Shown here piece after piece: positions 1 to 11,206 of a stretch of 64,000 nt of DNA. Below the pieces are notes generated by a model. It had not been told where the DNA came from. It was given only the letters and a program-made list of their open reading frames with translations, and did no database searches. This DNA comes from Anoplolepis gracilipes (taxonomy: Eukaryota > Arthropoda > Insecta > Hymenoptera > Formicidae). The translations under genes were made by a program, and so were the position numbers. How positions within the stretch are numbered: the first letter of the stretch is position 1; every line of letters begins with the position of its first letter. The stretch covers positions 5,174,001-5,238,000 of the forward strand of contig NC_132981.1 of the NCBI RefSeq assembly GCF_047496725.1. The letters are read 5' to 3'.

Positions 1-470
1 GAAGGGGATGGCGGGGGGAGAGTGGGGAGGGGGGCGAGAGTTTTTCTACCATTAAATCATCCGCTCTTTGTAGCCCTCTCACATATTTTGTTCAGCGGTT
101 TCCCTTACGCGCGTGTTTCCGTTTCCGCGCTGATGCAGACACAGTTAAGCGTAGAAGTTAGTTACTTTCTGTAGAAGTATGTTAGCACGTATTCGAGTTA
201 TTTAGTTATCCGTGAGCTGTTGTGTGTAATATCCCCTTGATTTTACCTGCTCTCGTACGTAGTTAGTTTCTCTTGTTTAACGCGAAATGAGAGATGCAAC
301 GTATTGCCGGTATAGAAACTATTACAAATTCTGGGAATCCAGCTAATAGATTCTTTGAATGAAATATATACTATAATGCTCGCTCTAAAACAGTTTGAAA
401 TGGACTTTACTTTGTATACATTTCACATGCCGCAGGTAATGTGTAGTTTAAATTAGTTTCGGGAAAGGCT

Positions 471-471
<1 letters not shown>

Positions 472-501
<30 letters not shown>
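472..501 (+). repeat. (AG)n microsatellite
   Basis: Uninterrupted AG dinucleotides, about 15 units, 160 bases before the acceptor-like tract at 634-660. Confidence 0.95.
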
Positions 502-504
<3 letters not shown>

Positions 505-660
505 GTAGAGGATTTCTCTATCGAAAAGAGGCTTATTAATATATTTCTTTACAGAAGCAAACGGTGTACACATGTACATACACATATATTGCAAACACAA
601 TTGGGAATCTGGTTGATTCTTTTTCAGTTATCTCCCTCTTTGTTGCCTTATTTTCTGCAG

Positions 661-781
661 CCCTCTTCTATCTGCATACCGTTCGCGTAGTATCCTGGGA
701 GCACGAACGTCCCATACAAATTGAATATCTACGAGAAACGAAGCACGTGTCCCGATACTTTATTGCGCGCGCTTTTGTTTC
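661..781 (+). CDS. Possible small exon with strong splice signals
   Basis: An excellent acceptor (CCCTCTTTGTTGCCTTATTTTCTGCAG ending at 660, pyrimidine-rich throughout) and a donor C/GTAAGTTTG at 782 bracket 121 bases. Only one of three phases is open: two bases then LFYLHTVRVVSWEHERPIQI and onward through EYLRETKHVSRYFIARAFV. No family recognised. It could be an exon of the long gene crossing the window, a non-coding exon, or coincidence. It does not resemble the missing N-terminal part of the spondin domain. Confidence 0.18.
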
Positions 782-2653
782 GTAAGTTTGTTTTCGCTCG
801 GACATGAATTAGCGTGCGGAAGAGACCATCGTAAGAATGGAAACGCGACGAAACTGCGGAATCTTCGTAATGTATTTTTAAATATGAAAATACTCTCTCT
901 TCTTGTCCCCTATTTAATTATACGTTGTGTTCGGAGAATTTCAAAAGACTCTTAATATATATATATATAGGGTTGCAATGTGAATTTCCATCGCTCTTTT
1001 GCGAACCAGAAAAGTAAATCTAGAGTATCTTGCGTCAGTAATACTCTGAATATCCAATAATAACTTTATATATTATATATATATATATATACATATATCG
1101 AACGAGTGGCACAATGATCGAAAATAAGAAAGGTTTTCTTTTGTTTCTATATAAAATATGACTATAAAAATAGTCTACGGAAAAATAACTTTTCGACATT
1201 TCACTGTATTATTAGCTTACAGCTTACATAATTGTCCTAAATTCCACACTATTTTTCATCGAAGAATCCTTTCGAACCAATCTGATGTTATTTTCGCGAG
1301 ATGAGTTTCAGCTTGAAATATTTAATTCCCTATTTCGATTCCGCAGTATCCACTCGAGATAATACATAAAATATCTCGTATTTCTCCATGATAAATTAGT
1401 ATGTTTAAAATGTATATTTCTTGATTCTCAATCGAATTCTTCGTACACAGTTTCCACGGTTCCACGAGCAATCGTTACTTAAAAACGCTTTTAACCTGCC
1501 ATTTCATCCTCGCTAGTTCATACTCGACGACATTCGTCGTCGGCTCGTTTTAGCCGTAAAATATAGCAAACTTTGCTCTCTTGTGCAAGTAAATAGGTCA
1601 TACATAGCTAATTCAGAAACGGTGCTTGGGTTTGGTCGCGCGATGCCGGAGAGCAATATGACATTCATTGTATTTACAGCGGGGAATTACGCGCGCTGCG
1701 AGATCCCGACAAAGAACGCGTTATTTAACGCATTATTAATTACTGCGGCAAAATTGTTTCGATGCGCGGGGCGCATGCGCGCTATATTATTCCAATTATT
1801 ATACCGTATAATCTGCCCCCGCGTTGCCTTCGGGCGTTCCATGCATATATTAAGCGGCCATAATGGAACGATTTTAAAATTCGCTGCCGAATTTTCGCCA
1901 ATAATTCAGCAGCTCCGCCGGCCATACGGGCGATATGCCTACCTATATCTACCGTGCGCGAATATTCGCTGACAAGGAAATATTTGAATTATGTTGTGAA
2001 GAAAACGAACAGGCATATATTTGGCGATAAACGAGCGATGTGAAAATATTGGTAAATTTTTTTTTTTTCTTTTTTTTTTACATTATAGAATACCAGAAGT
2101 GAAATTTATCAATCATTCCACGAACAAATGATTGTCGACGTAATTACGTTTTTTCTCTTCACGTTTAGTCGGAAAATTAAGGATGTCGGACCACCCATCT
2201 GGCGGTTGCCCGATTATCATGATAAGCGCGCTATTACCAGCTCAAGACACGACGCGGGCGAACAGAGTAAACTCATTTATCGCTCAGCCCTCCTTTCTTT
2301 TTCTCGCCTTTACGTGTTCGCCGCGCGAGGAGGAACGGTGAAACTTTTTCATCAGGGCGGCGCGCCATTTATCCGGGTGACCCTTCGGCTAACGACACGA
2401 AACGAGCGTACAACCACGTCGTAAATCCGTCGCGGCCGGAAGCGCGAGCAATGATGGAGAGCTGGACCGGATGTTCGCGAGCAGCTCGATCATTATGAGT
2501 TTTGCGACAAGAGAGAATGATCGTGACAAACAAAAACGGTACTGGCGTAAAGCGACGATTTCGACGAAGTTTAAAGCATCGAAGGTCGAAGAGTATTTTT
2601 ATAAAATTAATCAATAAAATTCGATAAACAATAATTTTTCTCGGTTATTAACA

Positions 2654-2905
2654 AAAATTTTTATCTATGAATATAAAAATAAAGTATTTAGGGCATACAT
2701 TTCGCGGAGCTTAATTATTGGGATTTCAAAAAAATTCCTGTCGTCCCAACCGTCGGGATAACCGGAAACCAACAACGATGCATGATTCATGAGCCGGAAA
2801 TTGGGACTGTGATACGTTATAATGCCATCGTCGCGCGTACACGCTGTCAAATATATGCCAGATAAAATACGAGAAATTTTGTTAATGTTTATAGATAAAA
2901 ATTTT
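2654..2905. other. Spaced 15-bp inverted repeat with shorter nested arms
   Basis: AAAATTTTTATCTAT (2654-2668) is exactly complementary to ATAGATAAAAATTTT (2891-2905). Inside, GTCCCAA near 2743 pairs with TTGGGAC near 2800. May be the skeleton of a small foldback element; arms are AT-rich, so support is modest. Confidence 0.35.
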
Positions 2906-3194
2906 GATTTAAACAGTCCTGTGCAATATTATTCTTGGTATTATTAATATACCGTCAAGTGATAATACATTGTTGTATAGTATATGTTTCCTCTCTCATT
3001 TGGATATTTAAATATTAAAATCTCTTAATTTAACTTTATAAATTATATATGTAATCGTAATTTAATCCCGATGTAAATTGCACGAATATAAGCATTTGAA
3101 TTTTTCATTAACTTGTATCTTTTTAATATAAATTTTATTACAGAAAAGATTGTTCTCATATAATAATTTCTGCATTCGATCACCTCATGGCCTC

Positions 3195-3209
3195 CACGTG
3201 GTTCACGTG
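3195..3209. promoter_or_regulatory. Paired E-boxes
   Basis: Two CACGTG palindromes (3195-3200 and 3204-3209), nine bases start to start, within CCACGTGGTTCACGTGGTTC. CACGTG is the known binding core of bHLH factors such as CLOCK/CYCLE and MYC/MAX. Same-face spacing of close pairs is seen at real E-box sites, but function here is inferred only. Confidence 0.35.
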
Positions 3210-4037
3210 GTTCACGCAACGGGTCTCGTCATGAGATTGTATCTCGGCAATCTTATGAATTTTAGAGAAGCAATATCCCCGCGCAATTCTCCGGCGACGA
3301 TTCGGCAATACGAGACCCCCGACGAACTCTTTGTCGTTTTGTCGGGAGGAACGCGACAGGAGACGACGGTTGGTTGAATCGTCGCGTCGTCGAGAAAAGG
3401 GCCGCGATATGGTATTTGAGGAGCATCGTGTTTCTTCACCTTCGTGTCGTCGACCTTCGTCGTTTCGTTATCCAAACGTGGGAGGAGAGAACCTGTCGGG
3501 GAGATCGCTGGGCAACAGGGCGATCGACACTCTCGTCGCCAGCCTCTCGAGAAAGTGAGAATTGCGCGATGCGAAACGGTATGGTGGCGAAGGGAGCGGA
3601 AGATCGGGAAGAGGACGACGGCGTTCTCTCTCTCTCTCTCTCGATAGTTCCCTCGGGAGACGATGCCTCCCGTGTCACGATCAGATGCGCGCGAATGTGT
3701 GCATCAACTCTCCTCTTTCCCTGCTCGCGATTCTGTACTGCGTTTCGCTGCATGCACATTGGGATCACTCGTGCGCACGCGAATTTATTCCAATTTTTAT
3801 CGCTCTCGACTTTATCTGTTTTTTTATTTCTAAAAGTGTGTTTGTTTGAAACATTTATAAGGGGTTATAATGACGCTTTTATTTCCTTCAGCTCTGTTTA
3901 ATACTATTCAATACTTTAAAACAGATGGAAAGGGTTGAATTATTCAAATTTTCAACCACTGTTTTAGACCAAAAATTGCTTTTTATTTATAAGAAAAATT
4001 CTTTTTATATAGTAATCTAATGTGAATTTTATAATCT

Positions 4038-4040
<3 letters not shown>

Positions 4041-4081
<41 letters not shown>
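4041..4081 (+). repeat. (CT)n microsatellite
   Basis: Uninterrupted TC dinucleotides, about 20 units, within AT-rich DNA. Confidence 0.95.
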
Positions 4082-4085
<4 letters not shown>

Positions 4086-4251
4086 TTTGTGGGAATAGTT
4101 AATGTTTCGACTAATGTAACGTTTTCTGTTGCGTTTAAAATATTTTATAATTATTTTTAATTTGAAAATATAAAGCTTATATACTCTCGACAGAATTTAA
4201 ATATTATCATTAACGTTATTAAAGTTATTTAAATTCTTTATTCTTGTAATA

Positions 4252-4548
4252 TTAATATATTTTATTTTTAAAACCCTTTTTTGCTCTGCATTCGCACTTC
4301 GTGCACAAAATGTTGTAAGATATAATTTTATCGTAAATAGTTTCTTGTTCTATAATTATCTTAATTCCTTCTTGACAGAACTCAAGTAGAATCATTTTAC
4401 AATAGTCATCTTTCTTGTATCTTGAAAAGCTATTTGCAACATGATTACAAATTACGGAAATAGCGCATTTTACATGTTCTGCGCTTTCTTTTATGTAGAT
4501 AAACTTTTTAACGGATTGCTTTAGCAAAATATTATTTGTGCACCAATA
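4252..4548 (-). CDS. Unrecognised cysteine-containing ORF, possible exon
   Basis: Minus-strand open frame of about 98 codons with no ATG near its start, so if real it would be an internal or terminal exon. The first third reads HVKCAISVICNHVANSFSRY, followed by DDYCKMILLEFCQEGIK and later ILCTKCECRAKKGF before a TAA. Seven cysteines, mixed charged and hydrophobic residues and A/T-ending codons make it look more protein-like than the surrounding AT-rich chance frames. The cysteine spacing (C-x5-C ... C-x7-C ... C-x2-C-x-C) is vaguely saposin-like but does not match that family's pattern well, so I do not assign it. It would be antisense to the spondin gene. Confidence 0.22.
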   Translation of the reverse strand, partial: YWCTNNILLKQSVKKFIYIKESAEHVKCAISVICNHVANSFSRYKKDDYCKMILLEFCQEGIKIIIEQETIYDKIISYNILCTKCECRAKKGFKNKIY

Positions 4549-4984
4549 TTATCTTGATTACAAATAATTATAAATAATAATGAAAATTTTATGTATTTTC
4601 ACGAATTGAAAACAAATTCTCTTATTCTATACTTAATATTAAATTGAATTTAAGTTAAACTGTTATTAAAATCTTGGAATATACACCGTTTGATCTACAA
4701 CATAATTGCGAGCATAAAAAATGATCTTTGATGTTTCTAAGCATACAGAATTATGCATTGATTGCGATATAATCGAACATGTAGCAAAGATTTGTAGGCA
4801 CTCCGATAGGAAGCTATCAACGTTAAAGCGTTATTGCGAAGAGCGCTAGGCAACGGTTAGTCAAGCGTGGGATCGTTTGGAGTATCGATAAACAGTTAAC
4901 GGAGAAGCGAGGGGCGATTTACAAATAGCGTATATTGATTTGCGTCCGCACACTTTGCCGTATGCGCGTGCAGGCATATCACGA

Positions 4985-5034
4985 GAGTGCATCGACGAGG
5001 TAATTAATAAAAGTGTATCCACGAGGTAATTAAC
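4985..5034 (+). repeat. Two-copy imperfect tandem repeat, period about 28 bases
   Basis: AGTGCATCGACGAGGTAATTAA is followed by AGTGTATCCACGAGGTAATTAA with two substitutions. The repeated GAGGTAATTAA contains a homeodomain-type TAATTA core, so a duplicated binding site is possible. Confidence 0.6.
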
Positions 5035-6475
5035 AGAGGCAATCGGTAGAAACGCGATATTTTTATTACGGCATAATTAGAAATTGCGTAACGCAACATT
5101 TTACATTTCGTATGTGAAACGCAGTAATAAATAAATTACACCTTAATAAATAAATTAAATAATTTAAAAAAATTGCGCCTCAGAAGGATGAATTTTAATT
5201 ATATTTATTTTATTGACAAGAATTGTATTTCTTTCGTCCTTAATTATTAATTTCGTGCCAGAAATGACCACCGGTATTTGGCAAAAGTAACGCTATCTTA
5301 ATTGCTGTTTCAACAATAAGCCATTCAATTGTCGTTTACACCGCCCTGGTAATTAATGCGTGACATTGCACGTGCGTAACGTCACCACGTTTTATTCGGA
5401 CTTTTTAGGCACTCGCGACGAAACTTTAGTTCGACAAATTCCCAACGGATTTGAACGTGTGCTCGTGGAGTACTCTTCCGAAGTAAAACCTTCGTGCTAT
5501 TAACATCGGTATCCCCGTGTCACGCGGAGCGATCCGCTTTGCATACTGCCTCGAATTTTACGATGGCTCCGGAAGATCGCATTGCGTGACCTCTGCCGCT
5601 CGGGACCGTTCGGGGGATCATCGATCAATTGCCATTCGGATGCAAAGATAGATACTGGTGGCATAGAAATTATAGGATATAAAAAAAGATTATGTGAACT
5701 CTCGACGCACGTGTTATTACATCACTGCCTCCCCCCTTCCATTTGGATTAAACATATGAAGTTTTCTACAATCAAAATTGCACTGTGACAGTCATATCGT
5801 AAAATAACAACAGACGTTGCTCTTTCGCATGATGGAGAAAAATATTTCGAGATAAAAAAAATGATAATTTTTTTATTGTTATTATAAACTATATTTTATA
5901 TAAAAGTAAAAAGCGTATACATTTTTTTATCTTGAACTTTCATAATCTGAAGAAGATGTAGTCTTTAGGAGAAATTTCTCATAACAATGCATGTATATAT
6001 TTTATAAATTTCTCCGTCTCCACTATTTTCGTGGAAAATATTCCTTCGCAATCGATCTATGTACGTCGCTACGCGGTGCATAGTTCGCGTTACCTACATT
6101 TTAGCCAGAAGTAACGACGGACGGAAAAACAAGACGTTCCCGCGGGGTGCTTTATTCGACGTAAATGGAATTAACCGTTCGGAACTTTGCGCTTAAACAA
6201 ACCAACCGGGATCGGCAAACAATTTCACCTAAATGTAACTAACTTGCTTGTGGAGACGAGCCGCCGCGGCCTCGTGGAGACTGAGCGCAACATCCTCGCG
6301 AGTTTCTTGTCGGAAGCGGAAAACGGAAAGACGGCGGAAAAGCGAAGAAGTAAAGGAGAAAAGATAGAAGGAGAAACGGCAAAAGGCAAAGCCGTACTAA
6401 TTCCTCGGTAGCCGCTAACGACGAGGGAAGGAGCGACCGAACCGGGGGCGGGGGTTCACTCTTCAAGCAAACCTT

Positions 6476-6535
<60 letters not shown>
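6476..6535 (+). repeat. (CT)n microsatellite, long
   Basis: About 30 CT units with one TTT interruption near 6488. Explains several short Leu/Ser ORFs nearby. Confidence 0.95.
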
Positions 6536-6539
<4 letters not shown>

Positions 6540-7182
6540 TACCCGGCGCTTTTTATCCACCGTGTAATCGACTCAACTCCCGATCGAATCTTTTGTTTTG
6601 TACGTACGACGCCGGCCAGTTCTCCGCGAGTTTAGAAAACGTTGCTCTCCGGCCAAGAGAGAAATCCTGCTAATTCGATCGATAATTGGTCTGAGCCCCA
6701 CTCAGACGCGCCGAACCGATTAATTCTTTAAGACGAACGTTACGGAAGCTCACTTCTTTTTCCTAGATAGACAACATTCATTTGGCGTATAAAGGATTTC
6801 CTAATTTCCGAGAAAGAACGTCCAGAGAGAGACAGAGAGACAGAGAGAGAGAGACAGAGTTTGATGTGTCGTTCAAATATGATAAAAGATTTCTTCCATA
6901 TACGACAGTTCTTTATCAAGAGATATTTCTGCGAATATTGAAGAGCAAGGATATACAACAACCTCGTAAAAATATGGCTTGTAATATCTTCTAAGATCTG
7001 TATATTGCCGGAAAAACGTGATGAGGATTGGCAGGTTTATATCGACCATCGCGACATAAGCATTCGGAGATCACGAATGCCAGGTAGAATCGCTTTAAAT
7101 CGGTTCAGCGGAGCAGAGATATGAAATTTTCGAGACAGTTAGAATCAATGGAAACGATTTTACAAGGTTATTTTCCAGTCCG

Positions 7183-7234
7183 TCTTCTCTCTTCTCTTCT
7201 CTTCTCTTCTCTTCTCTTCTCTTCTCTTCTCTCT
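7183..7234 (+). repeat. (TCTTC)n pentanucleotide microsatellite
   Basis: Period-5 pyrimidine repeat, about ten units, flanked by further TC-rich sequence. It creates the Leu/Ser/Ser run of the ORF at 7121-7432. Confidence 0.93.
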
Positions 7235-9010
7235 ATGGAAGATTATATTTTTAAATCTCCTTGCTCTTCTCTCCACGAGAACAATCATGCAAGAGAATTT
7301 CTCCGGAAGAACAGCATAAGAATTCTCGCGATGAAGAGATCTGACAAGAAAAAGAAAATGTTCTTGAGTGATCGTCGGTACATTTGGCTTGTCTATAAAA
7401 TTCCAATCGTAAGAACTTCGACGTCACATTAATTTCTCCAATAGAGATCGATACTAATTTTCTCGCGAGCTAAAAATAAAATTTCCAATCAGCTTAAATA
7501 ATTTGAATAATCACCGAGGTACGTAATTATATTCTCGAACCAACATCTTTGACATTTGACTTTCACTCTCGTGATAGACGCGAGGTTTCCACCTACGAAA
7601 ATATTCATTCGTTCTTTCTTTATTGGGCGCGCACGCAAAAGAAACCAATCTCCCGTATGTCAACACTCACCTACTTTTAAAATTATGGAACAAAAAGAAC
7701 CCAGTTTCCCAACGACCGGGGAGACATAAATTCTTGTTATGCAGCGGATTCTTTCTAAACCTCCTGTTAAACTTTTTGTTTTAACCTACTACTGTCTCTC
7801 TTGTTTTTTTTTTTTTTTTTTTTTCTCTTTCTCACTCGTCTCGATGCTTTCACCGAGTATCGATCTCTTGAAATTTCTCTCGTAAAATCGGCGTCATACG
7901 TCGAGAGACAAACATATCGACACTGGGAATCGAGGAAGGGAAAAAGTTGGAAGGGTTGCGGAACAACGAAATGAAAGAGAGATAGATAGGTGGAGAGAAT
8001 GGTGGTTGTGGGTCCACACAGAAGCGACGTGAATTATTGCGGGGTCAGGTCCGAAAAATAATTCACGTAGCCGCGGAACGGTTGTAAAAAGAGAATTAAA
8101 AACAGTAAAAATGTTTCTCTCTTGTAAATAATGTTGATTCCGTGAACGGTCTTTTTTTTTTTTTTTTTTTTTGTTTTTAATTTTTTTTTTTCACGTGTAC
8201 TACTGATTTATCGATTCGGAGTACCTGTCATTAGAATTGAGTTGCGGGACACTCTGTGTAGGGCATGCCAGGCTTTTTAAAGACCGCGCGCACCGATATT
8301 GACGATCCTTCATGCCGGTCCTGTGCGGTTGCACGAGATGCCTGAAAACTTTTCAACTCCAACTGACTGAGAGCGGGAAAGAGAGTATGCGGTATGGTCG
8401 GCCGCGTCTCTTCTCCTCGCGTCGACTGAACGCGCGTCGGACGAAGGATAAATTTATCGGCGAGTTGGAAGATGAATGGCGCCTGAGCGCGCGCACGTCG
8501 AATGAAACAAGAACGACAGCTCGATCGGTGATAGGCATCGACCAGTTTCAAGAGAGAGAGAGAGAGAGAGCGAGAGGCCGCAGTTTTCCCGAAAAGCTCC
8601 GATCTTTTATGTCCGACCCGACGATCGCGACCGGCTCGAGGGCCGGGGTGGAGGGAGGAAGGCAGGGAGGGAAAAAAAAATTGTAAGCGCCCTCGAGGGT
8701 GCGGCTGGTACCCGATCGCATTACCATGGCAAATTCGCATATCGATACGCATACGAATAGGAATTTCCGTGGAGAATAGTACGCCTCGCCTCGCCCCTAA
8801 CGCTCTGCGGTTCCGCTCGCGCGTGTTGCGGCCGCGCGGAATACGGTGAACGCATGAACCGCAGAAATATACAGAGCGGGATATCTATAAACTACGCGAA
8901 CCCGAGTTTTCAATTGCTCCGTTCGTGTTTTTACGGCCGACCATCCCACGTCGCGGATGTATATCTGCTCTGGTTCGGCGACCTCCTCGCGTGCACGGAG
9001 AAATGTGTTT

Positions 9011-9017
9011 CTGTGTG

Positions 9018-9062
<45 letters not shown>

Positions 9063-9090
9063 TCTCTCTCTCTCTCTATCTCTCTCTCTC
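9011..9090 (+). repeat. Compound (GT)n(CT)n microsatellite
   Basis: About 50 bases of GT-rich repeat pass directly into about 30 bases of CT. The alternating purine-pyrimidine half can adopt Z-DNA and the polypyrimidine half H-DNA. Confidence 0.95.
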
Positions 9091-9901
9091 CCCCTTCCTT
9101 CCCCTCAGATCTCTCCCTCGTGAACGGAGTACGTGTAAAGCATTACAAGGTAGCTGTAGCACAACAGAATGTCCGATAAAAGCGTGTTGTCAGATAATTC
9201 AGCCTCGTTGTGTTAAATGAAAAAATATTACTCTCTCCTCGTGTGCATTTGTGTTTTCGAGAGATATTAATTAAGGCGGGAACTAAATTGGAAAAACTAC
9301 CGATAAATCTCCGTGAAATTCAATAACTAATCGTTTAATTCATATAAGTAATTAAACAGGAGATGCAAGCTTCTCTCGAAAAAATTGTTATATTTTAACA
9401 AAAGTTATTATTTTTTGTTATCAGATTGTTATTAATATATATATATATATATATCCAGAACTTGATGTCTATTATTACACACATATATATGTATGTAATA
9501 ATTGCCAATTATATATATTTATAAATTAGTTAAATTTAGAAAATAGTTAATTCATTGCATTCTCGAAAATCAAGATACATCTTCTACTATTCAAGCAGTG
9601 AGATAGCATAGACATTTTTCCAGCACGTTCAATATGTTCGTGACATCGTGTCTGCATAGTTCGCACGCCACGTTTCTCAATCGTCGAATCCAGAGAGCAG
9701 CCCCGGCGTTGCGACGTCGCGAAGGGCGACGGTTTTCAATTCCATCCTGCCCGCTCTTATGACTGACAGGTATTTACCGGATAACCGGCTGCTGCCTACG
9801 GGAGGATGTGGCGTCAGGTGGAATCGCAAAAGCGACCACCGCAAAACTATATCGACCTGGCTGGATGCACGCCATCGAGAAGACATCGTTTCCCCGCCCC
9901 T

Positions 9902-9909
<8 letters not shown>

Positions 9910-9942
<33 letters not shown>
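9910..9942 (+). repeat. (CT)n microsatellite
   Basis: About 16 CT units following an eight-base C run. Confidence 0.93.
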
Positions 9943-9948
<6 letters not shown>

Positions 9949-11151
9949 ATTCTCTTTTTCTCTTTCTCTTTTGAACGTGATCGACAAAAAGAGCCCGGGA
10001 ATAAAACGCCACGGGTGTATATCCGTTCAAAAGTTGGTCCAGATAGGCGGAATTAAAATGCCCCGCGGGCACGCGAATTTTTAACTGTTTCGACCGTTTC
10101 GCTTGTTTAAAAACTCACAGATCTCGCTCGCTTGGCCGGCGCATCGACTTCTAAATAACGGCCGCGAACATAAACGTTCTGTCGCGCGTGCAACCCGAAT
10201 GTCACGCCGCTTTCACGAAATCTGCCGTTGACACCGCGTCGTCCGGGCGATCCATCGGCAGGTTTTCCACACATATACATGCATTATTAACGAAGCATTT
10301 CGAAAAAAAAAAAATATATATATATATATATATAAATTTTCTGTACGCGCACATGAACTAATCATTTTTAACAGAAAACTTTTTTTATCGGCACGTGCGA
10401 CGTATTCATGTCATGGAGAATGGAAACATTTGCGGAAAAAGCCAATATCGGTTGATCTCTCTCTTTCCCTCTCTTGTTCCGCGCAAAAATTTTCTCTCCG
10501 CTCGAATGAATAACAACCCGACTTTCAACGATTTTCATCGTTCTCCTGAAGAACAGCTGGTCCAAGCTGAATCCTCGAACGTGCTCTCCTTCCGTTCACG
10601 TGAATCTCGTCGAGTCGTGAGAAAATCATCGGACAAGCTGTCGCAGTCGTCGCTCTTACATCGATCAAAAAATCAATCGCAATTTAAATCAGAACGATAT
10701 ATTGAACGCAGAAATCCGACCTTGTTTGTGAAATTTTTCCAAAGAAATCGGGTTTTTCTGCATTTTATTAAAAAACGATAACGCTCGACGTTCTAGAAAA
10801 ATTGTATTAATTTTTAATATTTCGACTGTAATATTAAATTAACTTTATTAAATAAATGATAAAATTTGCGCTTAAAAACTGATTATCGTTTTGAAACGTG
10901 TGTATGTACATACGCGTTTGCAATATATTTGCGAGCTCACTTCTTATTCTATCGATCTCGTCCATTTTTAGCTACAGATATACAATTTCCGTGGAGAAGC
11001 GCGCCTCGTAGATGCAAGGCATTGTGTAATTCTGGACGAGAAAGCCGGTACGCGCGCGGATTAAACGAGGAGCTTGCCGAGAAACTCCTCGCGCACATCT
11101 CCAGGATCTCTCTCCATGGAAAATGCATTCCGACTGCATTATGCTCTCTCT

Positions 11152-11158
<7 letters not shown>

Positions 11159-11202
<44 letters not shown>

Positions 11203-11206
11203 CGCG
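11159..11206 (+). repeat. Compound (CT)n(CG)10 microsatellite
   Basis: Fourteen CT units run straight into ten CG units (11187-11206). A pure CG array this long is rare in animal DNA and is strongly Z-forming. Confidence 0.95.

Larger units (their letters stand above)
1..2653. other. Non-coding stretch
   Basis: No recognised gene. Contains TA tracts at 954-969 and 1072-1091 and a T-rich run at 2057-2079. 1600-1980 and 2200-2480 are CpG-rich patches whose ORFs (129 and 98 codons) have no family resemblance; they look like GC-rich regulatory or unconstrained DNA. Confidence 0.6.
2906..4251. other. Non-coding stretch with CpG-rich ORF cluster
   Basis: 3140-3900 has five overlapping open frames on both strands (up to 175 codons), a sign of GC-rich composition plus CT repeat rather than a gene. 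An acceptor-like ATTTTATTACAG ends at 3144, but no donor pairs with it convincingly. Confidence 0.55.

Noticed and set aside
3374..3901. 175-codon plus ORF
   Set aside because: Overlapped by four other open frames on both strands in a CpG-rich, CT-repeat region; no domain or splice evidence.
8231..8752. 173-codon minus ORF
   Set aside because: Opposite-strand frames of 124 and 61 codons are also open and the product contains the Leu/Ser run of a GA repeat; composition artefact.
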